A stretch of DNA of 64,000 bases, taken from Welwitschia mirabilis (Eukaryota; Gnetophyta; Gnetopsida; Welwitschiales). Below the pieces are notes generated by a model that was not told where the DNA came from, did not search any database, and worked only from the letters and a program-made list of their open reading frames with translations. The stretch spans positions 232,765,389-232,829,388 of the forward strand of contig JBOZIK010000001.1 in NCBI GenBank assembly GCA_051453625.1, written 5' to 3'. Positions 1-11,149 of this stretch are shown one piece after another; position 1 is the first letter of the stretch, and each line of letters opens with the position of its first letter. Made by a program: the position numbers and the translations under genes.

Positions 1-360
1 TCTCTTTGTACTTTTCATTGCTGATGTACTGTGCACGGTTAAAGCAAATCATCATCAGATTCTCTCCATTATACTTGCGATTGGATTGCTCACTTGGTTG
101 AGCTTTTGTACTGTCCCTGCCTTTTCTTGAGAGAAGAAGAAAGAGGAGGAGCTATAAAGATCGAAGGTCGATAATAGAACTAGGAGGCTGATAGCAGTTG
201 CTGCCCTTTGAGAGTGGAGTAGGCCGATTGTAGAACCACTATAAAATCCCTGGTGTCATTTATTCTTTTGATTTCCTGTTGTTGAGTTTATGTTATTTTG
301 GAACGTTAATTCTTAGAATACTCTATTCATCCCCCATCTAGAGTGTCCTTGATCCTAACA
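1..360 (+). mobile_element. Copia-type LTR, 3' end fragment
   Basis: This segment ends in CCTAACA at 360 and resembles the 3' part of the LTRs at 18723-19970 and 21715-22915. Shared blocks are GAGAGTGGAGTAGG (about 210), the TATA-like ACCACTATAAA (about 236) and a short CACCCCC/CATCCCCC plus TCTAG stretch near the end. No primer-binding site of the TGGTATCAGAGC type follows, so it is more likely a solo or truncated LTR than the start of an intact element. The left boundary lies outside the window. Confidence 0.55.
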
Positions 361-439
361 ATTGTTGCCTTGGTGTTAGCATTATTATATCTGACAGCTG
401 TACTACTGAGTTCCATTTTAGTCTAGGTACTGGTAATTG

Positions 440-1625
440 GATCCTATTCCCAATTGTGGGATACAAAGTGTGTATTCATGATGTCTTCGATTCATGCATC
501 ATCACGAGCTTCGCTTTTAGGCAGATAGGTAGCAATTTCTTCAAACATGATGACACAATTAGGACAATAACCATCGACTATGTTGTAGGCTTCACAGACC
601 ACATTGTCAGAAAACCTTTTTCACAGAATCACCACTTGTTGATCTGTTGCATATGTTGAACTATAGATGTCAATAGGCTGGAGTTGATGATATATTTTAT
701 CAACCTCTTCTTGTAGGTTAAAGATGACTTCTGGCGTCTGACTTGGAATTTCTTGTTTTTGTTGTTCTGCTTGAATCTTTGGGTAACTAAGTCTATGACC
801 TTTATACAACGGTTGCTCCCATTGTCCTACTATCTTGTGATAGCATTGATTCCAGTGATAGGATTTTTGTTCCCACTCTGCTTTGCGTGGATATTCCTTT
901 ATGCCGTAATAAATGAGCATTTCTTGTACTGTGTCATTGATGACCATAGGTATTTTAAGAAAAGGTGCTTTACCCACAACTCTAACAAAAAGTCTTCTCA
1001 TTCAGATTGTAACATTTTGTGAAAATGTCTTGGGGTGTACAGTCTACGCTTCTTTGTTCAAATTGACTTGGATGATTTCAAGGTAATGAGAAATCTACCA
1101 AAGGAATAAGGTCATGGGAGACTATAGGACATCCTTCTTGGATAGGTCTAGGGAACTCAAGCCATTTGCAGATGGCATAAGGTTTAAGGGTCATAGGCCA
1201 TTGGTTTGTAAAAGGCATTTTGTTTTCACGACTAACATATTCACAGGTTTTGATATCTATTATATAAACATGCTAGAACCAAGAATGCTCTTTGTAACTT
1301 TTGTCGAGAACATAAATTATATTATAGGGAATGCTATGAAACTGTTTTTCCAGATTCAACTGCTTTGTACCTGCAACAAAAGCAAAATAACAAAAATTTA
1401 AAGGAAAGGGTGAGTAATGTTCAACATCATCTGGATAATACGTGGGTAGCCACGTATCCTATTCTATCCTTGTAGCCTTTGGGGGTGAAACCATACTCGA
1501 GCCACCAAGCCATGAAGTTGCCCCATTTTTGAGGAAAATGTAGGCTATCGTCGGTCCATCTCGTGCTCATTTTAGCATGATCTTGCCAAACGATTTTTCT
1601 GAACATGAACGAACGTTGTTTGCAT
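440..1625 (-). pseudogene. Decayed C-terminal region of a virus-like reverse-transcribing polyprotein
   Basis: On the minus strand, conceptual translation gives long polyprotein-like stretches interrupted by a few stops and frame changes. They are an upstream piece (about 1625-1450) with the motif WWLEYGF, a middle piece (about 1350-1096) rich in W, P and Y with one stop, an open piece at 1001-621 starting MRRLFVRVVG, and a tail to about 440 containing DNVVCEAYNIVDGYCPNC. It lies downstream of the RNase H-like block at 2324-1881 on the same strand, so both probably come from one element. I read it as an endogenous pararetrovirus-like or related retroelement polyprotein. The exact family is an inference and no complete frame remains. 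Opposite-strand ORFs here are shadows. Confidence 0.4.
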
Positions 1626-1880
1626 CAGAGTGGCCATTTGAACTATTGGCCATCAATATTCTGATTGTTGCTTACATAAATTGTATCTCATATAGCTTTT
1701 GTTCTACTGCACTGGGACTTACATTGAAAATATTGCTTTAACTGGAGACATGTAGCAATATGAGCATTTTGACATTCTATCTCAAAATTATCCATATTTA
1801 GAGGAACTGTCTCTTCAAGTAAACTTATTGTACATACAAACTTTCTACTACAATATTGCCAACCAGAGAGTAATAGCAAC

Positions 1881-2324
1881 TTACATAGTGTTACGCATTG
1901 TAGATCTCACATGCGCATTTGATCCACACGAGTTACTCTTCTGAAGCTCCATGCGAGATCTTTGTGGACCATATCCATCACAATGAATTCCTGAGTTGCC
2001 AAAGAGATAAAGTTGCCTAAGTGCCATTTCCGCTTCTTTTGAATCTTTCAAGTTGCCGCATAAGAAGGCCGAGAAGGAAGTTTCCTTTGCCTTCAACTTC
2101 CTTGGATTCCGCATAATCTCTTTCTTTAGCAATGATGCGACATAAAGCGAATTAGTACGGAGGACAAATTCTTCTTTCAAAAGAATAAAGTAAAGTCGTT
2201 CCAATGAATTGAGGATAGCTAAAACTTCTTTATCTGTGATAGGCCATTTTTTCTCATTTGTCCTAAATTCGGTAGATAAATAGCGAATTAGTTCCTTACC
2301 TTTATCTTTCTTCAGGTTAAGCAT
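1881..2324 (-). pseudogene. RNase H-like fragment of the same virus-like polyprotein
   Basis: An open minus-strand frame of 147 codons shows, in its first ~75 residues, the order expected of a reverse transcriptase-linked RNase H: a block resembling YSSGTF, then TDKEVLAILNSLE (the K-E-L-A helix), then FVLRTNSLY, where the usual RTD is RTN. The lost Asp would remove a metal-binding residue. The RTN/RTD arrangement and spacing are more like plant pararetroviruses (Caulimoviridae) than Ty3/gypsy, but I could not run a search. The last ~70 residues look unrelated and may be out of frame. No reverse transcriptase is recognisable upstream (above 2330), so the element is truncated at its 5' side. 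Confidence 0.5.
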
Positions 2325-2329
2325 TTACA

Positions 2330-3910
2330 TTCGTTATTAACCTAGTACAGTTATAACCAATTATAATCTTCTTTGTACAGAGAGTTGTCGACCACTTCAA
2401 GCTTTATAAGTTCAGCTGCATCAGAGATGGATTTTGCAAAGCCCATCCCTCTGAAGAGGTGTATGCTCAATAATGGCCTTTTAAAGTTTTGATATCCACT
2501 TAGCCCCATAGAGACAGCCTCTCTCTTCAGGCAATGCCTTCATAACTGATTCTGCCACTACAAGAACTTTTGATCATAGGATGTAATCATTGAATGTTTT
2601 TTAATGCTTTGGGCAGGGCACAAACTACAGCCTGTTGACTGTTTTTGATTTCGTAGCATCTCTCTACTTTCTTCTGTGCATGTAATTATAAGTTTTCTTA
2701 ACTTCATTTATCCTTAAAGTTCAACCACCTTTCTATGCTTTGAATTGTTTCGCATCTATTAACAAGTCTTTAGTGCCTGATTTGATTCTAAGGTTTTTAT
2801 TTGATTTGAATCTTGAATATTACTTAATTCCATAGCTGGCATTTGCCTTTTTTTGAGTAACATTTGGTTATGCCCATCCAGTTCATCTCTTGCCTTTTAT
2901 TTAGTTTTATAAACACACAAAGTAGCTTCTTCTATGGACCCTCATATGGAAATTACTCCTACACTTCTTGTTTAGCTATTTCTCTCTCTCTTTTTTTTTT
3001 TTTTTCTGAGCCTCTGTTTGTGAGTCATGTGCAGCCCTTCCTTACCCCTTCTTTTCTGTGTTTAAGCTGTTTGTTTCCGCATTTCCAACATGGAGACTAA
3101 CACAAAAAAACATGTACTTATTGTTGGAAACCCCTAGACAAAAGTCAAGTGTACTGGATTCTGCAACCAATCTTTTCACATCATGAATACGATCTGTTTT
3201 GGCTCTGAACAAAATGTCCACATCTTCCTATTTGAACTATGTTAAAATGATACACCGGATGATAGTCCTCCTCACTTTCAATGTTTAAACAAACATAATG
3301 AATAAAAAGGTACTAAAAACAAGATAATGAAGTACCACAAATATTACTTTGTATGATATAATATCATTCACAAGGCAAATATTTTTCATACAGATTTATA
3401 TTTTTGCCTGTAGTGTTGATTTTATATCCATGGTGTCTAGATCTAATTCAAACAGTCATTTGTCAGAGATGCACAGTGAAAGAGAGATGCAGTATATAAT
3501 ATCATGCCTACTTCAAACAGATCTATGTGGGGAAAAAAGTAGAGCTGATGCTTGACAGTGCCTTTATTTTAGTTATTTTGGAAAGAAGGGACAAAATGCA
3601 TGTTTGTGCATGGGAAGATGATAATTCTCTAGGGCCTATATCTTCCAAACACATACCACATCAGATATTGTTGGTTACCTTTTGTTGTTCATGACTTCAT
3701 GTCAACATTGCAAATTATACCATTGTTGTTGTTTTGATTTATGAATGGGGAATATATGTTACATTTACATTTTTGCCTTGATAGAAGGTGTCAGAATAAC
3801 TTAGAATTTATCTTGCAAAATTAAATGCTATTTCAAAAATCATTGTAATAATTTGATGTTGTCTAGTATGCAATCACAGGATTTTTTTTTTTTTTTAAAT
3901 TTACCATTTG
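2330..3910. other. Stretch without recognised gene
   Basis: No coding region is supported on either strand. The stretch has T-rich tracts (2988-3006, 3882-3895) and mixed AT-rich sequence. The last ~40 bases, a poly-T tract followed by TTGATTTTAG, have the form of a plant intron 3' end and run into the AMP deaminase-like exon. Confidence 0.4.
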
Positions 3911-3921
3911 CTTGATTTTAG

Positions 3922-4137
3922 ATCCACCAAGTGCTGAAGAGGAAGAAGTATGCTTGATGCTTCAAGAATGCCTAGGATTGCGCAACAGATACGTGTTCAA
4001 AGAGAGCATTCCTCCATGGGAAAAGGAATCAATAACTGAACCTGGGACACCAAAACGAAAATCTGATCCATTTCTTTATGTTCCTGAGGCAAAGTCTGAA
4101 CATACTTTCAAGATGGAGAATGGTGTGATTCAAGTTT
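3922..4137 (+). pseudogene. AMP deaminase exon fragment
   Basis: The translation runs from PPSAEEEEVCLMLQECL through RNRYVFKESIPPWEKE, a G-T-P-K and PFLYVPEAKSEH segment and ends near MENGVIQVY. This order matches the segment just N-terminal of the catalytic domain of plant AMP deaminases (the FAC1/AMPD family, which converts AMP to IMP in purine metabolism). A pyrimidine-rich tract and TTTTAG at 3912-3921 look like a splice acceptor. The catalytic part is absent: after about 4137 the frame leaves the family and stops at 4194, and no other AMPD exon was recognised within the window. It is therefore most simply a captured or duplicated exon left as a pseudogene. A real gene broken by misassembly cannot be excluded. 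Confidence 0.7.
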
Positions 4138-4215
4138 ATGAAAACAATGGACAAAGAAATGAAACATTCTTTGAGCAGCGTCACCAAGAGTGTTAACATG
4201 TCAAAGACTACAAGT

Positions 4216-6330
4216 AAGAAAAAGAAGAAGAAAGAATGCCTTACCAAGGCCGATGCAACTCCCACTAGTTCTCTGTATGATGCATATGAGGTCCCAAAGG
4301 AGAAAAGGGAAGTGATTCAGGCAGTATTATATTACTCTTGGCCTGCTGATCAGGTTATTACTCTTCATGTGCTTACTGATGCCTCAGAGTTGTCATTTAA
4401 TGGCCAAGGCAAAAGAAAAACAGGGGACTGCCGATGTATTCAATACTGCAATCGATATCTATGAAGGCTTTTGTAGGCTTAAACAGGTAGAGCTTCAATT
4501 CAAGATAACTCATGGATCCTCTGTGCAACAAAAGCAATATTGGGGATTAGTAAGCGAAACAGTGTAATGCAACAAAAGTAATCTTGGGGACTAGTAAACA
4601 AAGGAATTTAAGGGCTTCCAACTCACTTGCTAATCTTATGCAAAAGGATTACCATTCAGTACTGCAATCCTCGTTGTGGAAAACGGCAAAGTAGTTTTGA
4701 GAAGCATGAAATTGAAAATTCATCAGAGAGGAATCCTCATGCCAGCAGGGGCATTCTCTCTCACATCCACTGGAAATTTAGAAGGAAACAATCCCTGGAT
4801 TTTCAAAGTTGTGTGGGAAGCAGTCTATTTACAGCAAAAAGCTTCTTGATTGATACCATCTTATCTTGCTCTAAAAGTAGTGATGGATCTGTTCAGAATG
4901 ACAAGATTTTTGATCAAATATCGAGTTCTGATTTCTCTAAAATTTCTCCTAAAATAAAGATGGAGAACTGGAAAGAAAAGAGTCTATATGTTTGTCCTCA
5001 TATGGTTATGACCAAACCACTTCTGAAATTTCAATGTTCAATGAGGAAGAAAAAGATGACAATTGCACAACAAAAGATAAACGATATTTGAGTGATAATT
5101 CAGAATGTGTAGCATGGATGGTCTCTCCTCCATGCTATTGTTTCCCTGCCTAAGCTTCCTAACATGCAGTCAGTTTCAAAGAGGATTTCTGTGATTGAGT
5201 GGGTTCTACAAAATCCAAAGAGAGATGGACAAATCCTAGTGCTTATGAGGAAATCAAAAGCATTCATGGTATTGAACAAATAAATTCTGGTGATGATTTA
5301 GATAAGTCATTTACAGGAGCTGGACAGAGTTCTTCAAAAAACTCTGAAGGCAACTTTAGGCGAGGTTTGATTAAGTCTAATCAGGGCTTCAAAAATGAAG
5401 ATTGGCTTTCTCATTCTGGACTTCAAACCTCATTTCAACAAATTTCACATGACAATATCCATGCTTCCACTTTTTTAGGCCACCCATGGAGTTATTTCTT
5501 TTATATTTAAAAGGCTAAAAATTAACCTCCAAAATGCTTAGAAACTTGTCTACAAGGTAGTGGAAAAGGAAATCTGAATGCTTTGAGGTTTCCTCTTGTT
5601 GTTGAAGAATGACCGCCATGAATTCTGCATTGGTCTGTTTACAGACACTAGCAGTGTTGTGGGTCTATTTCGTTGTGGGTCTGCAGTGGCTCAAAGCCAA
5701 CCTTGCTCCAATACAAACTATCATCAAACTATGGAACAGAAAATGTATAGTGACAACGATACAAAATTATCTAAGCTTACAGAAGAGTCAACATTCCTTT
5801 ATGTGACAAAGCAAGTTGGAGTCCTTGTGGGTATAATGCACAAGAGCAGACCTCATTATGGGCTCCAGGTTCCAAAAGAGCTTCCTTTTTGTTCATTTTC
5901 ATTTTGATGTCTTCGAGCTCATCAATCATGTCATGTTAATACATATTTATCCATGCTCCTTGTCATTATAGCTCCATCCAAAAAGCATTGCTACCTGTTA
6001 TGGAAAGAAAATACTAGAAAACTTCCGGAATATTACTCGTCTAAATCACAAAGTGTGAATTAAGAGATGTCTTATCAGTCAGAATTGGAGGAGTCTGTTG
6101 GAAGTTGCAGGATGTCCATTTGCCTGTTGGAGGAAGCACCACTTCTGTAATCAAGATTGGAGTGATAAAGCAACGACAGCGCAAGCTCTAAGCCAATGTA
6201 GTTCTGAGATTAAAAAACTGCAGTGGCTTTGCATGGGCTTATTGCCATGCAAGGCAGTGACAGTGCCACTGTGTTTGAGTTTTCCACACGTACTGCTGGA
6301 CCAAAACCGCTACATTGTATGAACTCACTG
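4216..6330 (+). pseudogene. Decayed coding-like stretch, unidentified
   Basis: A run of plus-strand reading frames follows the AMP deaminase exon with little intervening non-coding sequence: about 4138-4464, 4627-5091, 5199-5510, 5596-5907 and 6098-6322. They change frame and carry stops. Composition is Ser/Lys/Glu/Asn-rich and low in obvious domains, for example STKSKERWTNPSAYEEIKS near 5200 and SSDFSKISPKIKMENWKE near 4910. Base composition is less AT-rich than the retrotransposon region. I do not recognise the family. It could be a processed copy of a host gene (no introns are evident) or a chimera captured with the preceding exon. No signal peptide, membrane segment or catalytic motif is seen. 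Confidence 0.35.
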
Positions 6331-6520
6331 TGGGCATCTTCTGACATCTCATGAACACATCAAGCCTGACAATCATCAATAGTAAAGCCACATTAATAGC
6401 ATCAAAGTGCAATAAAATCCTTCAATCTCCTCATGTGGCTTCCTCTTAGACTTTGTAGGCCTTTCAGTTCTCTGACAGAAACCTGGAACTTCTTCCTACC
6501 AGTGTTATAAATTACTGCTG

Positions 6521-6639
6521 CAATGCATCCAGTGGTGATTTCAAATTCATCTGAAAGGGTGCTGAGATATGATTCTGCCTACTGATAATTACCTAGCATC
6601 TTAAGTCTATTCCAATGTATCACAATGCATCCAGTGGTG
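6521..6639 (+). repeat. 17-bp direct repeat pair
   Basis: CAATGCATCCAGTGGTG occurs at 6521-6537 and again at 6623-6639, 102 bp apart, inside sequence that is otherwise not obviously duplicated. Confidence 0.8.
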
Positions 6640-6779
6640 GTAGCAGGCAGAGGGGAAGAAAAAGGGAACATCTTAGGGAGGGACCTTTCCTTGCTTCGAG
6701 GAAGGAGGGGGAACCAGGAAAAAAAGCAGAGGCGAATCACTGTCATGTCTAAATCAACTGAAGCTTCAGAAAACCAAGC

Positions 6780-7260
6780 AGGTATGTGTGGTCGAGCTTG
6801 GGGGCCTCTTTGAGAACACAACAAAGGAGGCCGGTAAAAGGGGGCGACGGCACTCCGTGTGCATCTCCCACGGAGAGCTGGGAAATCTTTTTCATCACAG
6901 CCTAGGAAAAAGGGGAGACAGATCCAGCGGGAAAGAGATCCTCACGCATAGAAAACACGAGGGCTTCTTCTGGCAAAGGGGGAGTTGATTGGCCAAAGGA
7001 GAACAGGTGCCTATTGGAATAAGGGGGCCCTATAGAAGATAAAAGATTTTACAAGCTTGGCGGGGAAAGTGCCTTGGAAGCAGGGGATTCTAATTTCGCC
7101 CTCCTTTCACACACAACAAATATGAGTCAAAGAGAAAGGGGCCTCTTTGAAGGTAGAATAGAGGAGGCACCTTTTAGAGAACAACAAAAGGGGGGACGAC
7201 AATAGGGAAACATAGTTCATTTAATAGCTTCTTCATTTTAGGGCTTCTATTGGTTTTTTG
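6780..7260 (+). repeat. GC-richer segment with internal direct repeats and a hairpin
   Basis: This is purine-rich and clearly less AT-rich than its surroundings. A block with GCCTCTTTGA, GAGAACA and ACAAA followed by G-rich GACGAC/GCGACGG occurs at about 6806-6853 and again, rearranged, at 7141-7200. A perfect 7-bp stem, CTCCGTG (6853-6859) and CACGGAG (6869-6875), encloses a 9-nt loop. No protein is supported. It may be a relic of a promoter, 5' UTR or non-autonomous transposon. Confidence 0.5.
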
Positions 7261-8229
7261 TGACTCTAATCATTCAAGATGTTACAATTCTTTCACCCTT
7301 GGATTCTTGCATAATCAAAGTTCATGTCATGAGGTTCCTATTTCTCTTTGTTATTTGTCACTTTATTTTGATTGATGTTTAAGTGTCATGCTCTTAAAAT
7401 ATCTTTAAGTATCTTCATGAACTCAGTGGATAGTTTCATGTGTCTGTATGACTTTGTTTTAGACTTGTTAATGACTCTTTAAACTTTTTCAAAATTACTA
7501 TGATTCGATGGTCTTTTAATTAGTAATATATCTTTGGACGACTATGTATGCTTGCTTTCACATATTTTCTATCATGGTTGTCCTAATTAAGTCAATCCTA
7601 ATCTGTGATCATGTAAGTTCATCTAGGGCTTTATAAATAGGCGGACATGGTATTCGTTAGCCATCCATTTGATGTATTGGCTTCACAAATATGCATTGGT
7701 TGTTTCCACATGTTGTTCATGTAAAGAAGAAAAGCCTTTAAAAATTTTATGTTCTCACTTTAGTGTACTAAAACAAACCTCTTCTGCAATCCACTCCTAA
7801 ACCTTGTGTTACTCTTAACGTTCCTTTCTTACTTTCTAGTGATTAGGGGCATATTCTTCTGCAATCCTTGACCTTTAAAACTTCTTTTCAACCACATCCT
7901 TTTCATTTTCTCTTAGCCAATTAGGATTATTCTCGGGTTTCACTATATCGTGGGGATAAAGCCAAAGGCATCTTTCTACCAAACAAGTAGATGAATGAGC
8001 TAGTTCATCCTCAAAACACGTTGGTGCGACCAAAATCCACTTGTCAACAATCATGTAACTAGTCCTAGACCTTTTTGGAACTAGATCACACACTAATCAA
8101 AGTTATCATATGCAACCAACTAATTGTTAAGAGTGCTAAAAAATTAGGACAAAGTCGTTTATCTTCTTAAGGTATTAGAGGATTTGAAAAACAACACCCA
8201 TATGGTACTCATTTGGTTTTGTTAAAACC
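7261..8229. other. Stretch without recognised gene
   Basis: Nothing on either strand could be assigned. A TATA-box-like CTTTATAAATAGG lies at 7629-7641 with no clear gene after it. The minus-strand ORF at 8093-7875 may be a diverged copia-side fragment, since it lies just downstream of a copia RT relic on that strand, but no motif supports it. Confidence 0.3.
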
Positions 8230-9020
8230 CATGAAAGAAGATTTTCTAGTAATTAGATATCTAGTTTGATGTTATTGAGATATTGCAACTTTCTAATCAT
8301 TCTTTAAAACTAGGTGGAATCAAGCTTTGTATGATTATCTTCATAAATTTTATGAGGTGGATTTAATGGAATAGCATTTTCATTAATGTCTCTAGTTGAT
8401 ATGCTTTAAGTATTTCATACAAGTATTTTCTTTACACAACCAAGATTATTCTGTACTGTTGTAGGATCTTCATGTGAAGGTAATTATGTGTTTTAATTAT
8501 ATTTGATAATTCAAAGTTTTATGCCAATAGATTCTTAAAATCTTTTAAACTTCTTTATTAATGCACATTACTAGAACATCATCCACATAAAAGGCCATAT
8601 AGAGTTTAGGATCTATATATTTAATTTCACAAAAAGATCTATGTCTTGTGTTAAGTTTTGAAAGTCATTATTTAGTAGGAATTTTCTTAGCACCTCATAC
8701 CAAAACCTAGGTGATTATTTCAACTCATATAATGATTTGTTTAATTTACACACATTAACAAAACCAACTTTGAAACCTTTTGGTTGTTTATATAAGTTAT
8801 AAAATCAAGTATTCCACCCAAAAAGGCAAATTTTACATCAATTTAAAAAAGTTTTTAAACCTTTCTCTATCATAACATATAAGAATATTTACAATATTTC
8901 TATCATAATAGTGGGAGCAAAGGTCTTTTTATAGTCAACTCATTTAACTTGTTAACTTATAGAAATCCTTTAGCAATAATCCTTTCCTTTTGTTTCTCAA
9001 TAGTTGTATTATCATTACTT
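8230..9020 (-). pseudogene. Ty1/copia reverse transcriptase relic
   Basis: Read on the minus strand in shifting frames, the sequence keeps the copia RT order: an IAKGF-like block, then VKFAFLGG-like (V-K-A-F-L-x-G), a SLYELK-like block and a WYE block, then FYVDDVLVM. The catalytic YVDD is encoded at 8589-8578 and its two Asp codons are intact. Stops and frameshifts occur between almost every block, so it is a pseudogene. It is downstream of the integrase relic at 9790-9480 on the same strand, the INT-RT order of copia. Gag, RNase H and LTRs of this copy were not recognised. Confidence 0.75.
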
Positions 9021-9479
9021 TTATTTATAAAGATCCATATTGAATCAAGTATATTTTTGGCATATGTGGGGTGTGAAAAAATCTTTCATACTCTTCTTTT
9101 TATATCACATTATATTTATTTTGCATTGCTTACGTCCATTTGAAATAAGTTAGTGATTCTCACAGTGTACATGGTACATTCTCTTCATTACAAATCAACA
9201 CATTTTCATCTCTTTTATGAAATTATTTCAGTATTCCTAAGGTACATATTCCATCATTCTTATTCCTATTATGAATGTATAAATTGTGTACTTCATCTTA
9301 CAAAATCTCAATGTGGATTCTTTTCTTATTTCAGGAATGTTGCACTTCTAGTTCTATGGTTGGTACACTTTTAGTTACTTCATCCTTTAATTTATCTTCC
9401 TGTTCATCTCATAATCCCTTCGTGAAACTATGCCAACTAATACATTTTAAGCTAAGTTATTTTTAATTGTTCATTTTGG

Positions 9480-9790
9480 CTTCGAGACCAATCACTATCT
9501 TGTTGAATATCACATCTCTTGATTCTTTTGAAGTTTTAGTAACAAGATTATAAATATGATACGCACTTGACATATTAGCATGTCCAACTAGCATGCCAAC
9601 GTTGGATTATTTTGAGCGTTTATTAATAAGATGCTTATGATAAAAGATACTTATAGCCATACATTTGTTCCATGCCATAATTTAAATAGTGTATTTCCTT
9701 AGAGGCTTTTAGTTGGAAGCTTATTAAAAACCGAATTACATGGTACAAAGAACCTCTGCCTGCTAATTTACATTAAGGTAACTTTTAAAT
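9480..9790 (-). pseudogene. Ty1/copia integrase C-terminal relic
   Basis: Minus-strand translation gives FINKLPTKSL, then NTLFKLWHGTNVW (equivalent to the copia T-P-F-E-x-W-x-G integrase segment), and near the left end YHIYNLVTKTSKESRDVIF, the copia core-to-linker block that normally ends in S-R-D-V-x-F. The middle part is out of frame. It connects leftwards to the RT relic. The element is inactive. Confidence 0.7.
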
Positions 9791-10379
9791 AAAATATAGT
9801 AGATTATTTCCTTAAGGAAATGACTTCTTTGTTTGAAAACCATTCTACCATTGAAAATATGATAATATAATCTAAAGTTCTATTCCTTTCTTCTGGAGAA
9901 AGCTAAGAAGTATTAAGAATATAATGCCTCTTTCTTTTTAGATTAGACAAATTATTATTTTCATGAAATGAAAAACAATAGAAGAATGATTTGATAGAGT
10001 ACTACACAATACTATAGAAAACTTCATTAACTTTGAAAAATCATTATTATTAAAATAAAATCTATTTAATATTTTAAATATATACTACCCATGAAATTTT
10101 AAACCTTTTCACATGAAGTATGAGCAAGGATTGACTGAATACTAAGTAACAAGATCTTGGAGATTTAACTTATTTTTAAGAAAAAACTAGATACCCAACT
10201 CATGATTATTTCTGAACATAGATACATCACTAGGGTTAGTAAATGAGTTTTCTATCATACTAAAATATTCAAACAAAATCCAATACGAAAATATAAGAAA
10301 TGAATCTAGTAAATTCCAAATATCAATTTTTTTAGATACTTCATTTGATGCATAAATGCTACAAATTTCTAAAATAAAT

Positions 10380-10865
10380 TGTAAGGATTCGAATTTATTT
10401 AAATAAATTTTCATTAGTAAAATTAGAATAAAGACTTTAACTACAAAGTGGGCATCAAATAGAATCAGAAATGTACAATAATCTATCTATGAATAAATCC
10501 ATGCTTTATTCATCATTGATAAAATGAAACCTTTCCATGTTAAAAACAAGGCTTTGAAAACCGGATTGGCCAAATTATACTACCTTCAGGGTCCCGTTTG
10601 TGGGACTATTTAGGGGGAAGGACACTAGTATACTTGTGTAACTCACATGCATGCCCTTCACTGCTCCCTTATCCATGTTTTAATAATGACGAATGGTTAT
10701 CATGATGTTTCATAATAATTGTGATTCTTCATAATTAGGTATAATTAGTTTAATAAGGTCATACCCCTTGAATGTTAAATTTACAACTTTAAGAAACATA
10801 ACAACTAATATTAACAATATGAACATGGAGTATTATTTTCTTTAAAGGAATAAGGAATCATGATA
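10380..10865 (-). repeat. 3' LTR of the gag-only gypsy element
   Basis: Aligns along its length with 15445-15944, for example the shared CTTTAACTACAAAGTGG, CTTCATAATTAGGTATAAT and TTTACAACTTTAA blocks. Divergence between the two LTRs is substantial, suggesting an old insertion. Confidence 0.8.
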
Positions 10866-10880
10866 GACTCCCCCCTCTTT
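10866..10880 (-). promoter_or_regulatory. Polypurine tract of the gag-only gypsy element
   Basis: On the minus strand the bases read AAAGAGGGGGGAGTC directly before the 3' LTR, as expected for the plus-strand DNA primer of a retrotransposon. This fixes the element's orientation. Confidence 0.7.
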
Positions 10881-11149
10881 AGATTGATGTTTGTCCTCAA
10901 ATTATTCTTTTTTAGGAGAATTTTCTTAAAAGCCTACTTGTCCTTCTTCATATTCTTCATCCTTTTGCTCTTGCAATATCTAAAATAACTTAAAATTAAT
11001 CTTCATTAATAAACATTTCTTTAAATAATATTATCATAAGGTTTCTTACTTTTCCTAGCTATATTGGTTACAATAAAACCATATAATTAATACTTCTCGA
11101 TGATTTTTCTTTATACTATTTTATAATCTTAGTGATTCTGGTAGTTCTA

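Noticed and set aside
4216-4310. Resemblance of KADAT to the VADAT segment of AMP deaminase that should follow the exon
   Set aside because: Only a few residues match and the surroundings do not. Likely chance.
7629-7641. TATA box CTTTATAAATAGG as promoter of a host gene
   Set aside because: No gene or transcript-like structure follows. Such words are frequent in AT-rich DNA and in LTRs.
8949-9466. Plus-strand hydrophobic ORFs resembling small membrane proteins
   Set aside because: They are antisense shadows of copia pol relics in AT-rich DNA.
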